Positions 12,519-25,020 are shown, counted from the stretch's first letter. The stretch: DNA of 64,000 nt from Aedes albopictus (GCF_035046485.1 NC_085137.1:345082505-345146504); one strand, 5' to 3'. The notes: generated from the sequence alone by a model not told the origin. Numbers and translations are program-made.

Positions 12519-12783
12519 ATATCTAGATTGAGTTTAAATAAGGGCGAAAGTAACATGAGAGAGTTCTCTTCATCGACTCTCTCTTCTGCAAATTAAAGTG
12601 ACAAGATGCAAATTCAATCGAACTTTTTTACACTTAGACGCTAGATTGCATCGCAACCTGGCGATTTATGACCAAAAAGTTCAACCATGCCTGCATCTTG
12701 TCACTTTAATTTGCAGAAGAGAAAGTCGATGAAGAGAACTCGCTCATGTTACTTTCGCCCTTATTTAAACTCAATCTAGATAT
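12519..12783. mobile_element. Palindromic MITE (265 bp)
   Basis: The arms are ATCTAGATTGAGTTTAAATA then AGGGCGAAAGTAACATGA, facing TCATGTTACTTTCGCCCT and TATTTAAACTCAATCTAGAT. The inner segment CTTCTGCAAATTAAAGTGAC also pairs with GTCACTTTAATTTGCAGAAG. Non-coding. Confidence 0.75.
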
Positions 12784-13007
12784 GTTTGGTATGGGAAAGC
12801 TGCCTGGAGTCATACGGGGTCCAGAAAATCCAGAAAACTGTTGGACTTGAAGTTTGGATGCCGGATAGTAACATTACCCCTTTTTTCTTTTCGACAGTCT
12901 GAACTCAAGAACCCAAATGGAATCCAAGATGGTGGACCGAAATTGAAGACGGTGGATATTTTATTGAATCTAAAAGTATAGAGTAATAAATATACTCCAT
13001 ACTGTTT

Positions 13008-13030
13008 NNNNNNNNNNNNNNNNNNNNNNN
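13008..13030. other. Assembly gap (23 N)
   Basis: A run of 23 N. Real length and content unknown. Confidence 0.99.
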
Positions 13031-13625
13031 TTTGGAAAAATACTCAAAGAAATGTTGCACAGTTTGATAAATGACGTTTTAGCTGTTCAGTAGGGTGTCC
13101 CAAAATAGAAAAAGTGTCAAAAAGTTAACTTGCTCACCCTTAGAATGATAGATTAGGGTCCTAGCAACAATAGTTCCATACATGAAAACTCAATCAAAAA
13201 ATATTTAGAGGTTGCACGCATCGATTTTATGAAAAATGGACGATTTTTGGTATTTTTACAAACAAAATGCTATTATGAGTTGAAAAATAAAAGTAATAGA
13301 AGTCATCAATCAAAGTAAATCATAGTTCTGGGTCCCGCAAACAAAGTTTGGAGGGAGTTTAGGTCATCAAAGCTGATTTAATATATTTGGCAAAGGTTAA
13401 AATATAAAAAAATCGCGATTTTTTTCGCCAAAATTTTCAAAAATGCTCAATTTATAGGGATTTTAAAATTTTTCCTGCGATTCACAATGCCCTTATTTTA
13501 TAGCAAATTTTGTGTAGATTATTTCGACTGAAGACAATTTTGAGCTATCTCCTTTATGAGTTGAGATATCGGCATAATAATGATAACACAATCAATGAAT
13601 AAAAATCGGATTTTCTTATGTTATT

Positions 13626-14716
13626 TGTTTTTGTTCATTGGTTTTTATGACTACCATGCAAAAAAAACAAATAACAAGTTTTTGACATGTTATGTTATGC
13701 AAGTATACATTTTTGAAGATTTTCAGAAAGCTAATTCTTTGCGCAATATTGGTTTCCATTATATAATTTCATTTTAATAGCAAACCATTAGCGCTCATAT
13801 TTGCAGCTAGAGTTGGATTTCAGAAAGCATCAGGATGTTTAGATTCTACTATTATTAAAAAATAAATAAAACTTAGTGACTGGCCTAATTTGTTACAAGA
13901 GGTGTTAACCTAAGAAATGTCAATGTTGAAATCTTTCTGCTGCGCTGCTTACTTGTTAAAACATAATTTTCAATCAAAATTACAAGTTTTGAATCGGTGG
14001 CTTGCTACTGTTATCTGATCAACAGATGAAATCTAAGAAAAAAAATCTTTTCGTATTCACAAAGCGGGTGTGAATAGTAGTTTACGCAACAAGGTGCAGA
14101 ATGACGATGTGCTGCTGAACATGCGTTGAATGAATGACTTCGATGTGGTGAATTGTTTGCGTGCTTTTCGGAGAGCAGTTCGTAACCGAACAACCCTTAA
14201 GGATAGTTTTCAACAAAACTTTTTCATCAAACTGCACACTGATGTTCATAGCCAATGCTTAAGAAAATCTGATCATAATAGGTTGAACTGTGCAATTGTC
14301 ACAATTTTTCAAAACTGCGTCCAGAAAGCATCAAAAAGTTGACCAAAACTGAAAATAGTGCTGTAATGGTTCATTACGCAACGCAAATCAGTGCTGTAGA
14401 ACCATTACAGCACTGTTAATTCGGTGTGGGAAAAAGGCCTTTTTCTGTCAGATTTGCGTGAGGTAAAACAGCCTATTACGATGAGAAATTGCAAAAAAGT
14501 TATGTTCAGTATATGTAGATATGAAACGATGATTAACTCTCAAAACATTTACATATTGTTACTGTCATGCAGTATGAATCAGTAATGATCATAGCAACCC
14601 AATACTCCTGAAATTCTTCAAAAATGTACATTTGCACGTACTGTAATGTTTAAAATTTGTCGTGTGTTGTTTTAATTGCATGGTAGTCATGGAAACTAGT
14701 GAACGAAATCGACTAA
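13626..14716. other. Non-coding centre of foldback
   Basis: The interior between the two 530-bp arms. It contains a short palindrome near 14360-14420 (GTGCTGTAATGGTTC facing GAACCATTACAGCAC) and no recognisable frame longer than about 70 codons. Confidence 0.4.
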
Positions 14717-16432
14717 CGTAAGAAAACATGATTTTTTCGTTGATTGTGTTATCACTATCAAACCGATATTTCTGCTCATGAAGGAGATAGCTCAAACCTG
14801 TCTTCAGTCGAAATAATCTACACAAAATTTGCTATAAAATAAGGGAATTGTGAATCGCAGGAAAAAATTTAAAATCCTTATAAATTGAGCATTTTTGAAA
14901 AATTTGATGAAAAAAACCGCAATTTTTTGATATTTTAAGCTTTGCCAAATATATAAAATCAGCTTTGATGACCTAAACTCCCTCCAAACTTTGTTTGCGG
15001 GCCCAGAACTATGATTTACTTTGATTGATGACTTCTATTTCTTTTATTTTTCAACTCATATTAGCATTTTTTTGGTAAAAATACCAAAAATCGTCCATTT
15101 TTCATAAAATCGATGCGTGCAACCCAGGGCCGGATTTACAAATGTGGGGGCCCGGGGCCACAGTGTTGTGGGGCCCCATTTCCAGGGGTGTATTTTTGCT
15201 TATATAGGATAAAAAAATTGTAAAAATATTATTAAATCTTACAAATAAGAACTAATGTCGTTGTGGAAGAATTTGAAGAAATTATATAAATTATTTTTTT
15301 TGCGATTTAGATCATTGCGTTAGAGTTAGTCGTAATTCGTATCAGAGTCTTTAGATAAATCTATAAATCTATATTCATAGCAGAAAATTTCTAGTAAATT
15401 TTGTAACCCGACCGCTGGGGTAGTTTTTGTGAGAACGGCAAATAAAATTTCTAGCAGAATCCCTGGAGCTTGCTGGTCGACTACCATGATTTTTTTGTGG
15501 AGCTTAAGCAGAAAAAGTTCTAACGCGGCTGCCAGAGGGTTCTCTGGCGACTTCCCAAAAAAAAAACGACAAAATTCTGAAATCAACTTCTGGGGAAGCT
15601 TCATAATAGAAATTCTGTCATTTAAAAGGGGGAATTCGAATAGAGACTGTTATTTTTTTTTGCGAAAATCCAGGCGAAGTGTCTTATGTAATTCCTAGCT
15701 TCATTTCTTATAGCATGTGCAAGATTTTGTTGGGATTTCTTTACAAATTTCTTTTGCAATGTCTTCAAGAAATCTAAGGATTTTGTCAGGAGTTCGCCAT
15801 AAATTACATCCTAAGTGAATAAATGTTTCAAGAACCCAACCATATTATTCCAATCAACTTTCCGAATGTTTTCAAAAAAAAAAAACAAGAATATTCCTGC
15901 AATTCTATTAAGAATTCTTGGAAAATTCTTCCAAAATATGTCCAAAATTTTCAACAGAAATAAACACGAATATTCAGCAGGAACTTTTGTAAGTATACAT
16001 TCTACAGAGTTTAAGAGTTAATCTAGAGTTCAAGCGAAGTTTTTCTCCAGGATTTCCAATAAAATATTTTGGTCAATTGCACAAGATTGACTAGTTCAAA
16101 TAAAAAATGTTAGCAAGTTTTGGAGGAGCTTCGAAAGCTGCAGTCCTTCAAATGAGAACCATAATATATCACATTCCACCAGTAGGTAGTACATTAGAGC
16201 GATTCCAAGCAACAGCATCAAAATTAAGGAAAATTTTTAATTCATGATTTTCTATTGAACTGAAACTTTGCACAGTTTTTCAGTTCCATCTAAATCGCCA
16301 TTTTTCGATATCAAATTTTTATTTAGAGCCACGACTAACTTTTCAAAAGGGTGTATGTGAAAATGGTTCAAAAATATTCAAAAATATGCACAGCAAAAAC
16401 GGATTGTTCGATTGTTATGAATTTTTCAGCAA

Positions 16433-17040
16433 AGTTAGATAGCTAAATGGTGATTTCTAAGAAAATATACACTGTGAAAAAAAATCTATTTTATCATTGA
16501 AAAACATCATTTTTGTCACAAAAACTCAAATATCTCAAAACCAACTTGAATTTTTTAGGGAAAACGGTCCATTGTATTAGCAATCTACCATAAAAATTTG
16601 GTGATGGTAAACTAATAAACAAAAAAGTTATAACATTTCAAAAATTTCACAATTTTTACATTTAGTAAAAAAAATTTTTCTGTGTAAATTATTTCGGCCG
16701 GGAATCGCGATTTGATGCTGATTTTATTGTTCTGCAAAGTTAGATAACTAAATGGCGATTCCTAAGAAAATATACACTGTGAAAAAAATCTTTTTTAACA
16801 TTAAAAAATATCATTTTTGTCACAAAAACTCAAATATCTCAAAACCCTATCTTTTTACCAACGTAATTTTTTAGAGAAAACGGTCCATTGTATTAGCAAT
16901 CTACCATGAAAATAAACAAAAAAAATTATGACAATTCAAACATTTCACAATTTTCACATTTAGTAATAATTTTTTTTAGTGTAAATTATTTCGGCCGGAA
17001 ATTGAAGTTTGATGCTGATTTTATTGTTGATGGCCTTGCG
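16433..17040 (+). repeat. Direct duplication of about 305 bp
   Basis: The block starting AGTTAGATAGCTAAATGG (16433) recurs as AGTTAGATAACTAAATGG at 16738. The two share AAGAAAATATACACTGTG, AACGGTCCATTGTATTAGCA and the ending AATTATTTCGGCCGG. Only the left arm of the inverted repeat carries the duplication; the right arm has a single unit. Confidence 0.75.
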
Positions 17041-18500
17041 TGAGTAAAACAAGTTGTTTTTATTATATATTATATATACATATAATATACTATGTACCGT
17101 AATGTTCCGATTTTATCACGCCCTCCGCGCATTAGTCGTTTATTCATTAATTTGCTGTTACATTTGAGGACAAGTGTTTTCCCTCTTCTTCAAGATGAAT
17201 GTTGAAAGCGTGTTTTGCAACGTTAAAAATATTGAAATGGGTATAGATGTTGAAGAATATTACAGGGCATTTTTGAAAAGGGGCGTAATTAAATTGTTTA
17301 AACAGATGTCGCTGATGGCAATTTCTCAGTTGTTGTCGTTTTCGAACTTCCTGCGCCCTGCTTTACCGATGATATACAGATGGCTCGTTTGTCAAATTTT
17401 AGACGGCAGGACGTGCAAATGCGTAATTTTGTACACAATGTGGACATTTGGGCATAACCAGTCTCTTTCAGTTTATCTATGGTGCTTTCGGTGAGATTTC
17501 GTAACTCTTTTGAACATTTTTTTTCATCAAACGGTCTACAAGAGAGCGTTGAGTTGAAGACCTTTGAGAAAGCGACTGTTCATCTTGTTCGTTAGATTAT
17601 AATAAACAAAATCACTTATTAATTTTAACTTACTTGGTGGCTGAAGAAAAAAAAAATACTATACAATTTTTAATATTCATAGCGGTAGTATTTTTTTGTT
17701 TTTTTTCGTGAGCATTGTCAGGTATGTATACAGACAAACAAACGTAACACTGGCGAAATTTTCATTGACCACGCCTTCAACGATCATTTTGAATCTTGGT
17801 TGTGGCTTTCAAAACAAGAAGAGCGCCCATCGTTTTTCTTTGCGTTTGACGTTTCACACTAGCGCCTTCTGATGACGATATTGCACAACGCAGTGTTTCG
17901 TGAAACATTTCCACCAGGTGGTGATAGTGTGAACTGGGCGATGAATTTTCACTAAAATTGTTCTAGGCGTTTCGTCTGTTTGTCTGTGGTATGTACCTCT
18001 TATGCATTTGTTGTTGTTGAAGTTACTCGCATTCTTCCGATCATAAAGTCTGTTCTCTACACACTTAATTTTGATTACCGAGTTCGGTAATTTTTTGACG
18101 AGATTAAAACTGCTGAGCACCGAACTCGTTCAGCAAAAATGCATTGTTTACCTTTTCCATACGATTTTGACAGTTGTTTTACTGAGCCTCAGTAAAATCG
18201 ATTACCGAAACTACCGAGATCTTACTGCTGTTATAATCTCGTCGAAAAAGTACCGAACAGGCAATTCAGAAATAAGTGTGTAAGAGGGATTTTTTTGCGG
18301 ATAAACTAGACGTATACGCGTATAAAAAACTTTTATTATACAGCTTTTGTCTTAAAAATAAATTCAATTCCATTTTTCTTATAATCAACAGCTTTTCAAC
18401 ACTATCAAGGGATTTTTTCACCAGTCACGTACAATAAAAAGTATGACAATCTCTATATTTTTGATCACAACACTGGATCGCGTCTAAGTTTCAAATAGAT
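17041..18500. other. Centre of the inner foldback, no recognised gene
   Basis: It begins with an AT-rich ATATATAC tract. The longest frame (17174-17494, 106 codons) matches nothing I know. A small inverted motif lies at 18070-18200 (TTACCGAGTTCGGTAA; TTTTACTGAGCCTCAGTAAAA). It could be captured host DNA. Confidence 0.35.
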
Positions 18501-19394
18501 TTCAAATTTTTCTTTGTTACTAAATGTAAAAATTGTGAAATGTTTGAAATGTCATAACTTTTTTGTTTATCAGTTTACCATCACCAAAATTTTATGGTAG
18601 ATAGCTGATATAATGGGCCATTTCCCCTAAAAAATTGAAGTTGGTAAAAAGATAGGGTTTTAAGATATTTGAGTTTTTGTGACAAATATCATATTTTTTC
18701 AAAGTAGAAAAAGAAATTTTTTACAGTGTATATTTTCTAAGGAATCATCATTTAGTTATCTAACTTTGCTGAAAAATTTATAACAATCGAACAATCCGTT
18801 TTTGCTGTATAGCTTTTAGAATATTTTAGAACTATTTTCGCATACACCCTTTTGAAAAGTTAGTCGTGAGTGAATATGAAGGTTTAATATCAAAAAATGG
18901 CGATTTATATGAAATTGAAAAACTGTGCAAAGTTTCAGATATTTTTGAAATGGTCGCTCAGGATCGACTGACATGACTCCGTGGAATTCCTCATTAGTGA
19001 CCCGATATTGTCAGCCCCTTTGCAAAACCCCTTTTTTTCTCTCCCTATAAACAAAAAAATATTTTGAACATTGTATCCCTCTATCTTCTGTTTCATTTTT
19101 GGCACTCAGTCATTTTTTTTTTGTTTCAAATTTTTATTCGTGAAGTGGGACTTTGTGGGGGCCCCTGAATTGTGGGGGCCCGGGGCCATGGCCCCCCTGG
19201 CCCCCCCTTAAATCCGGCCCTGGTGCAACCTCTAAATATTTTTTGATTGAGTTTTCATGTATGGAACTATTGTTGCTAGGACCCTAATCTATCATTCTAA
19301 GGGTGAGCAAGTTAACTTTTTGACACTTTTTCTATTTTGGGAAACCCTACTGTTCAGTCTTCGAAAGCAGAAAAAACCCGGATAAATCCACCTA

Positions 19395-19560
19395 GGGTGC
19401 TGTCCATAAATAACGTAGACTCAGTTTTGACCACTTAGAACCCCCTCCGTAGTCTTTTGTTCATACAATAAAATTGAAAATTTGTTTGCAGCATAGACTT
19501 TGTGCAGAAACCCCCATCCCTCCTTCAGAGTCTACGTAGATCTACGTGACGGTAGTGCTT
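19395..19560. mobile_element. Relic of PIF-like MITE
   Basis: It begins AGGGTGCTGTCCATAAATAA followed by CGTAGACTC, like the tip of the 43303 element. A weak partner, GTCTACGTAGATCTACGTGA, lies near 19530. The right tip is not intact. Confidence 0.5.
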
Positions 19561-19869
19561 TTATCATAAAATACGTTTTCCAGTTTTTGATCTGATCAAA
19601 CGCATAAGAAAACGCTAAATAATCCACCTAGCGATGGGTGATGTCGCTTTTTTCGTGCCTTAGAGAACCCATCTCAACCAAACTCAAGTGACATGTTAAT
19701 GAATATCGCTTTATTTTCCATTTGACAGAAATGCCTGTTCATGTTACATCTTGAATTTAGAGCTAACATTTTGGACTTTTTTTCATAACTTTTGAACTTA
19801 TCAAAAATGTTTTTAAACATTGTACGACATCGTCGCGCGTTTTCAATACTTTTAGTGCCGCATATCGCG

Positions 19870-21490
19870 CTTAGAATATTCACCCTCAAGAAGAGTTTTG
19901 AATTGTTTTGAACATGTTGGCCCCCACCTTGGATACTCTGGTCGCCATTTTTGGACTCTACGTGTTCCCCATACAAAATTATCCTTATTCTGAATGATTT
20001 GAGAGCCTAAAACAGTCGCCATCTTGAATTTTGGGCCGCCATCTTGGATATTATGGTCGTATTTTTTTTCTAACAAATCCATATTGAATGGCGTTGAACC
20101 TAAAATTTCTTAAACCAGCTTTAATCTCGAATTGTTGGCAACCATTTTGCATTTTGAGTTGTCATCTTCAGGTCAAAATATTTGAACTCCGGACATCTTC
20201 CTCCTAGCAAATGTATCCAAATTGCATGGTTTTAATAAGGAGCCTTAGAGGCTTAACCCAGCTTCCATCTCAAATTGTTGTCCGCCATCTTGCATTTTGA
20301 GCTGTCATCTTTGGTCAAAATATTGGGTATATTTATAGACACTGTAGATTCCATAGACTCGCGGAGACAAAGACAACTGTAGCCAAACGAACTGTCAGTT
20401 CGTGTAGCCAAACGAGCATGACGTCACGATTTCAATAGTGACAATGGATTGCGGGATATCATATTCGCTCGGTACACTCTAAATGGACGGTAAAACACAT
20501 TAAAATTATATTGCTCAACCATGTCTCCGCGAGTCTATGGAATCTATAGTGTCTATAGGTATATTTGGTAAGAAGAAGATGTCCGGAGCAGGGTGGGATC
20601 ATTCATTTGCAATCAGTTACATGCACTTGCTGTCAACTCGCTTCAGAAACATCGTAGCAAAAATCAATGTAAGTTTTGGACACTTTTTCATTTTTGTTTT
20701 CACCAGAGCACCAGTTTTAACTGAAACTTTCCAGAATAATGTACTAGCGTAGCATCAATAGTAAGGTCATCAGAAGGTAGCAAACGCAACTCTTCACGGC
20801 GTGAATGTAATTTACATTCACCGCGTGGAGAGTTGATTTCACAGTTCGCTCACGACTTTAGTATGCGTGTGCGACCCTTATGTTGTTCGACAAACTTTCA
20901 GATAAAACTACAAGTTTAAATTCATCCATACATTGTTTTTTGATAGCATGCTTCTGAACTTAGTAACTTTTTGCAAATGAATGATCCCATCCCTGGTCCG
21001 GAGTTCAAATATTTTGACCAAAGATGACAGCTCAAAATGCAAGATGGCGACAAACAATTAGATGTGGAAGCTGGTTTAAGCCTCTAAGGCTAAAACTCCT
21101 TATTACAACTGTCATCTTGAATTTTGGGTCGTCATCTTGGATATTCTGGTCGTTATTTTTGGACTCCGGACATTTTCTCCGTACCAAATATACCAAAATG
21201 CATGATTTTAAAGTTTAAAAATCTTTAATACAGCCACCATCTTAGATATTTTGGTCCACATATTTGGACTTCGGACATTTTCTCCCTACCAAATAAACTC
21301 ACATTGCATGAATTTTGAGCTCAAAGCACAATATAATAGCTGCCATATCAAATTGTAGGCCGCCATCTTTGGTTTTGAACCGCCATCTTGAATATTCTGA
21401 ACAATATTTATGGAATCTGCACCATACCAAATATACACATATGGCATGGCTTAAGATCCCAAAACAGCTTGCTTAGACCAAGCCCACGCA
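19870..21490. mobile_element. Old foldback of the 'CGCCATCTTG' type
   Basis: Words such as GCCGCCATCTTGGATATT recur throughout. The arms pair: GAGCCTTAGAGGCTTAACCC near 20240 with its complement near 21085, and CATTTTGAGCTGTCATCTTT near 20290 with its complement near 21020. The right edge (21473-21494) reads CTTAGACCAAGCCCACGCAT, nearly identical to the end region of the TTAA transposon at 26541. No long ORF. I infer a degraded non-autonomous relative of that transposon. Confidence 0.6.
20334..20557. mobile_element. MITE with 8-bp duplication GGTATATT
   Basis: The tips TATAGACACTGTAGATTCCA and TGGAATCTATAGTGTCTATA are inverted, and the arms extend to GACTCGCGGAGACA. The direct repeat GGTATATT flanks it (20326-20333 and 20558-20565). 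This points to a hAT-type (8-bp) insertion into the older foldback. Confidence 0.8.
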
Positions 21491-21499
21491 TGGGCTTCA

Positions 21500-22314
21500 T
21501 CAAGCGTTTTAACGTTAAATAGAGCCGCGAACAAAGACGCGAACCACACCGGTCGCTGCTAAGAAGGGCTCGAAAACGAAAAGTTTACATACGGTTCGTA
21601 GCGGGGCTTAGAATTTAGAGACAAGCAAACTACGGTCTCTATCCGTTGGCTCGTGTGCTCTCTCGCGTTCAACTCTCTGGGTAGCGCAAAGAGGAGACGA
21701 AAGAATATGAGTAGGGATTTGTCGACAATCGTTCCTGTTCGGTTCATATAGCTTGTAGAGGATGATTTTCCAGTTTTGTGTAGGTAATTTATTTAAAATT
21801 GTATCAAATATTGATGATTATTCTTGCTTTGAAATTTCCAACGAAATAATATCACAGATCATTACATCAAAAACATAACAACTTATCTGACATACAATAG
21901 TGATAGAGTGACAATATAAACGCAGAAAAATAATAGATTGAAACAGACAAGTTTTGTTTAAGTATGTTTTGAATAAAGTTTTCCATTCTTCGCCGATCAT
22001 ACATATCGAAAATGTATTGATTTTCTCTTAAAAGTAGTTACGATTGTTCTAAATTGCACCTTCATTTTTTTTTTATTCGGCCGATCGTTTTCAAACTTAT
22101 ATTTGAAGATCTTATATTGAATAGTGATTCAGTTCGGTTACTTTGATACATGTGTCATATCTCTGATACGCTGCAATCATAAATATTGACAAGGACAGTA
22201 ATTGGGTGAGATCTTACACACGGAGCCGCCAAACTGCTCAAATTTGAGTTCTTTTGACGCAACCCCATAGTTTGGCCCAATAACTCAAATTTGAGTAAAT
22301 AGATTAAACTCACA
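21500..22314. other. No recognised gene; edge of an older element
   Basis: Unrecognised DNA, somewhat GC-richer at 21520-21720. From about 22219 the sequence CACGGAGCCGCCAAACTGCT faces CTCCGTGCAC near 25300. So the 22323 foldback appears to have landed inside an older CACGGAG-tipped element of about 400 bp. Confidence 0.4.
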
Positions 22315-22322
22315 CTATCTAG

Positions 22323-25020
22323 TAGGTTGTCCCAAAATAGTACATGGTAAAAAAACTTGGGGGCTCACCCTGCAAATGATAGCTAAGGGTGTTAGAAACA
22401 AACTTTTGTATGACGGCAACTTTCAAAAATGACGTTTAAAAGTCGCCCCGGCGAGATTTTTGAAAAATGGCCATTTTTCGTAATAAATTTCATACAAATA
22501 TTTTTTTACCGTACAAAAATTGGCAATACCCACTATTTTTATATTTTTTACAGCTTGATATGGATCCAAACTTCTTGGGAAAAATAATTAACGACATGTT
22601 TTGTAGGTAACTTTTTGATACTGAATTTTTGAATTTACTAAAATTTCTCATTTTTTGATATACTTTGCATTTTACCCATCATAAAAAGTATCTGAACCTA
22701 ATGCTAATTTAAAACAATTTTCATAAAAAGATAGGAAATTTTATGAGGAAAAACTTTGCCGAAGACAGCATGGCGTTTTTTCTATCCGTTTTACAGTTAT
22801 TCACAATTTACTATTTGGTGAAATTTGAATTTTTAGGTATTTTTCTAAAAATCTCACATAAGAACTTCTCAAAAACACATACAAAGTAAAACATCACATA
22901 TGCTCAACAAGTTTTTGTTTTGATTGTGTTGTGATGACATCATTATTTGATTTTTAGTTATTGTTATTCAATCCCTTCATATGGAAATTAACTAGCAAAG
23001 ATTTCTTAAAAAGCTTGTTCTCTTGACAAGCTTCGTACAGCCTATTGATTTTTTAAAGATATTCTCTACAAAATGTTGAGCCATATTTTCGCGTTTATCT
23101 TACTTTCCTGTCGATATTCTCAATTATTTTTCTACATGAAGACTTATGAGTCCTGGACCAGTGAAACAGCCCAGGAAACAGTGGCAAAGCGAATAAAGGC
23201 GAATACGTTGATCCATGCCAAATTCAAATCGCGATTACGAACATCTTACGTAAGAATACCAATTTTTAGATACTAAGTTCCAATTCAAGACATTCTGAAA
23301 AGCATGGCATGTCTTTTTTTGCATCTACTGATTTGAACTATCTTATCAACACCGAAAATAAGATACACCGAGGCAAATTGAAACGGGCGGGATGAGATGA
23401 ACCAGTGAGTTAACGTAATGTTATCCAAGGTTAGAACAATTTGATTACCATAACCAGTCTTGTGCATTATCACCATCATAACACAAAAAAGCCGCAACAT
23501 CAACATTGCCCTTCTTCCTCCATCAACGGTACAGCCGACCGTCTCTATGTTGCTATCGAGCACATTCGAGACGAACGCATTGATACGGTGGCTGCCGCCG
23601 CCACGCTCTTTCTCTGCAAATCTCTTGAGTAGCCGAACGCTTCTTAACCGTCGTTCCGACGCAGAGCTATGTCACTCACTGCTGGGTGACTCTCGTCTGA
23701 AAATGCCAGGATGAGGGTCAATTTGTTAAGTAGTATTGCATGGCGCAGCAAACACAAATATAGCACGCCCTATGAATAGAATGCAAAGCGTAGAACAAAA
23801 ACTCGCTTCGGTGTTTCATCGTGTGGTTCGAAAACAAGAGACGATCGCTGCTGTTGGATGTGGTTGACTCTGCATTGAACGAGGGTTGGCTTGAGTGGCT
23901 TTTGCGTGAATCGATTATGTTTTGATGGACTGCGTTTGTCGTATGAAGTGATGGTTAGAGCGAGTGTCATTCGACATTGACCCTCCTGAAACTGCACAAC
24001 CCTGACCATAACACATACACGGCATACAAAAAGACAAGGTAGGCTATTATTGGTAAACAACAGTTTTGGACATAAACAAGTGACGTCATTTTTATCGTCC
24101 TATATGTTGATCAAAATGATAGGTACTACTAGAACGTTTCATTCATGTCTTTGAACGAAAAACAAGATCGACTTGTTTTGCGGAATGTATCACCTTCTAA
24201 ATGATATAGAAAATGTGTCGTGCGTTTGAATGTGTATTATGCTCGTATAAACCATTGTCAGTACATAACCGTTATAAATGCCATGGCCTACTGAGGCATC
24301 TCAAAATGGTACCTTATGATAAAGTTTCTCGCTAGTATGCGCCTTTCTAGATCAAAGAAAATGGATTTGTCAACGGAAAGAAAAATTCAATGAATGATGC
24401 TACCATAATTCCTAAACACAATCAAGACAAAAACTTGTTAAGCATGCGTAATTTTTTACTTTGTATGTGTTTTTGGGCAGTTCTTTTGTGATTTTTTTTT
24501 AACTACCTAAAAATCCAGATTTCACCAAATAGTAAATCGTGGATAACTCTAAAACGGATAGAAAAAACGCCATGCTGTCTTCGGCAAAGTTTTTCCTCAT
24601 AAAATTTCCTATCTTTTTATGAAAATTGTTTTAAATTAACATTAGGTTCAGATACTTTTTATGATGGGTAAAATGCAAAGTATATAAAAAAATTACAAAT
24701 TTTAGTAAATTAAAAAATTCAGTATCAAAAAGTTACCTGCAAAACATGTCGTTAATTATTTTTCCCATGCAGATTGGATCCCTGTCAAGCTGTAAAAAAT
24801 ATAAAAATAGTGGGTATTGCCAATTTTTGTATGGTAAAAAATATTTGTATGAAATTTATTACGAAAAATGGCCATTTTTCAAAAATCTCGCCGGGGCGAC
24901 CTCTAAACGTCATTTTTGAAAGTTGCCGTCATACAAAAGTTTGTTTCTAACACCCTTAGCTATCATTTGCAGGGTGAGCCCCCAAGCTTTTCGACCATAT
25001 GCAAATTTTGGGACAACCTA
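22323..25020. mobile_element. hAT-like foldback, TAGGTTGTCCC tips
   Basis: The left end TAGGTTGTCCCAAAATAG faces ATTTTGGGACAACCTA on the right. The direct repeat CTATCTAG flanks it (22315-22322 and 25021-25028), again 8 bp of nTnnnnAn form. The arms of about 600 bp pair closely; for example GTCGCCCCGGCGAGATTTTT near 22443 and AAAAATCTCGCCGGGGCGAC near 24890. The centre (22930-24415) has no transposase. The tips and the GGTGAGC/TATCATT block match the 13091 element, so both belong to one family. Confidence 0.88.
22930..24415. other. Centre of foldback, unrecognised cargo
   Basis: About 1.5 kb, less AT-rich than its arms between 23500 and 24060. Short overlapping frames (67-96 codons) show no known domain. 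It could be captured host DNA or relic transposon sequence. Confidence 0.35.

Larger units (their letters stand above)
16255..18950. repeat. 2.7 kb inverted repeat inside the hAT element
   Basis: The segment CTGAAACTTTGCACAGTTTT near 16260 pairs with its complement near 18930, and the match continues for about 430 bp per arm (for example CACGACTAACTTTTCAAAAG facing CTTTTGAAAAGTTAGTCGTG). This is probably a further nested foldback element. Exact tips and target duplication were not resolved. Confidence 0.7.
15125..19222. mobile_element. hAT element, CAGGGCCGGATTTA tips
   Basis: The tips CAGGGCCGGATTTACAAATG and TTAAATCCGGCCCTG are inverted. The outer arms continue through a GGGGGCCCGGGGCC block. 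A perfect 8-bp direct repeat GTGCAACC flanks the element (15117-15124 and 19223-19230), diagnostic for hAT-type insertion. The 4.1 kb interior has no hAT transposase (no long open frame). The left part (15220-16060) is degenerate repeat, and the middle is a large inverted repeat. It is inserted in the right arm of the 13091 foldback. Confidence 0.88.
13091..19349. mobile_element. hAT-like foldback with long inverted ends (host of nested insertions)
   Basis: The left end TAGGGTGTCCCAAAATAG faces CTATTTTGGGAAACCCTA on the right. The direct repeat CTGTTCAG flanks it (13083-13090 and 19350-19357), an 8-bp duplication of the nTnnnnAn form reported for Ac-type hAT elements. The arms are about 530 bp (13091-13625, and 14717-15116 continued at 19231-19349), the right one split by the hAT element at 15125. 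Without that insertion it would be about 2.15 kb. The middle (13626-14716) encodes no recognisable transposase, so it is non-autonomous. The tips and the adjoining GGTGAGC block are shared with the element at 22323. Confidence 0.85.
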
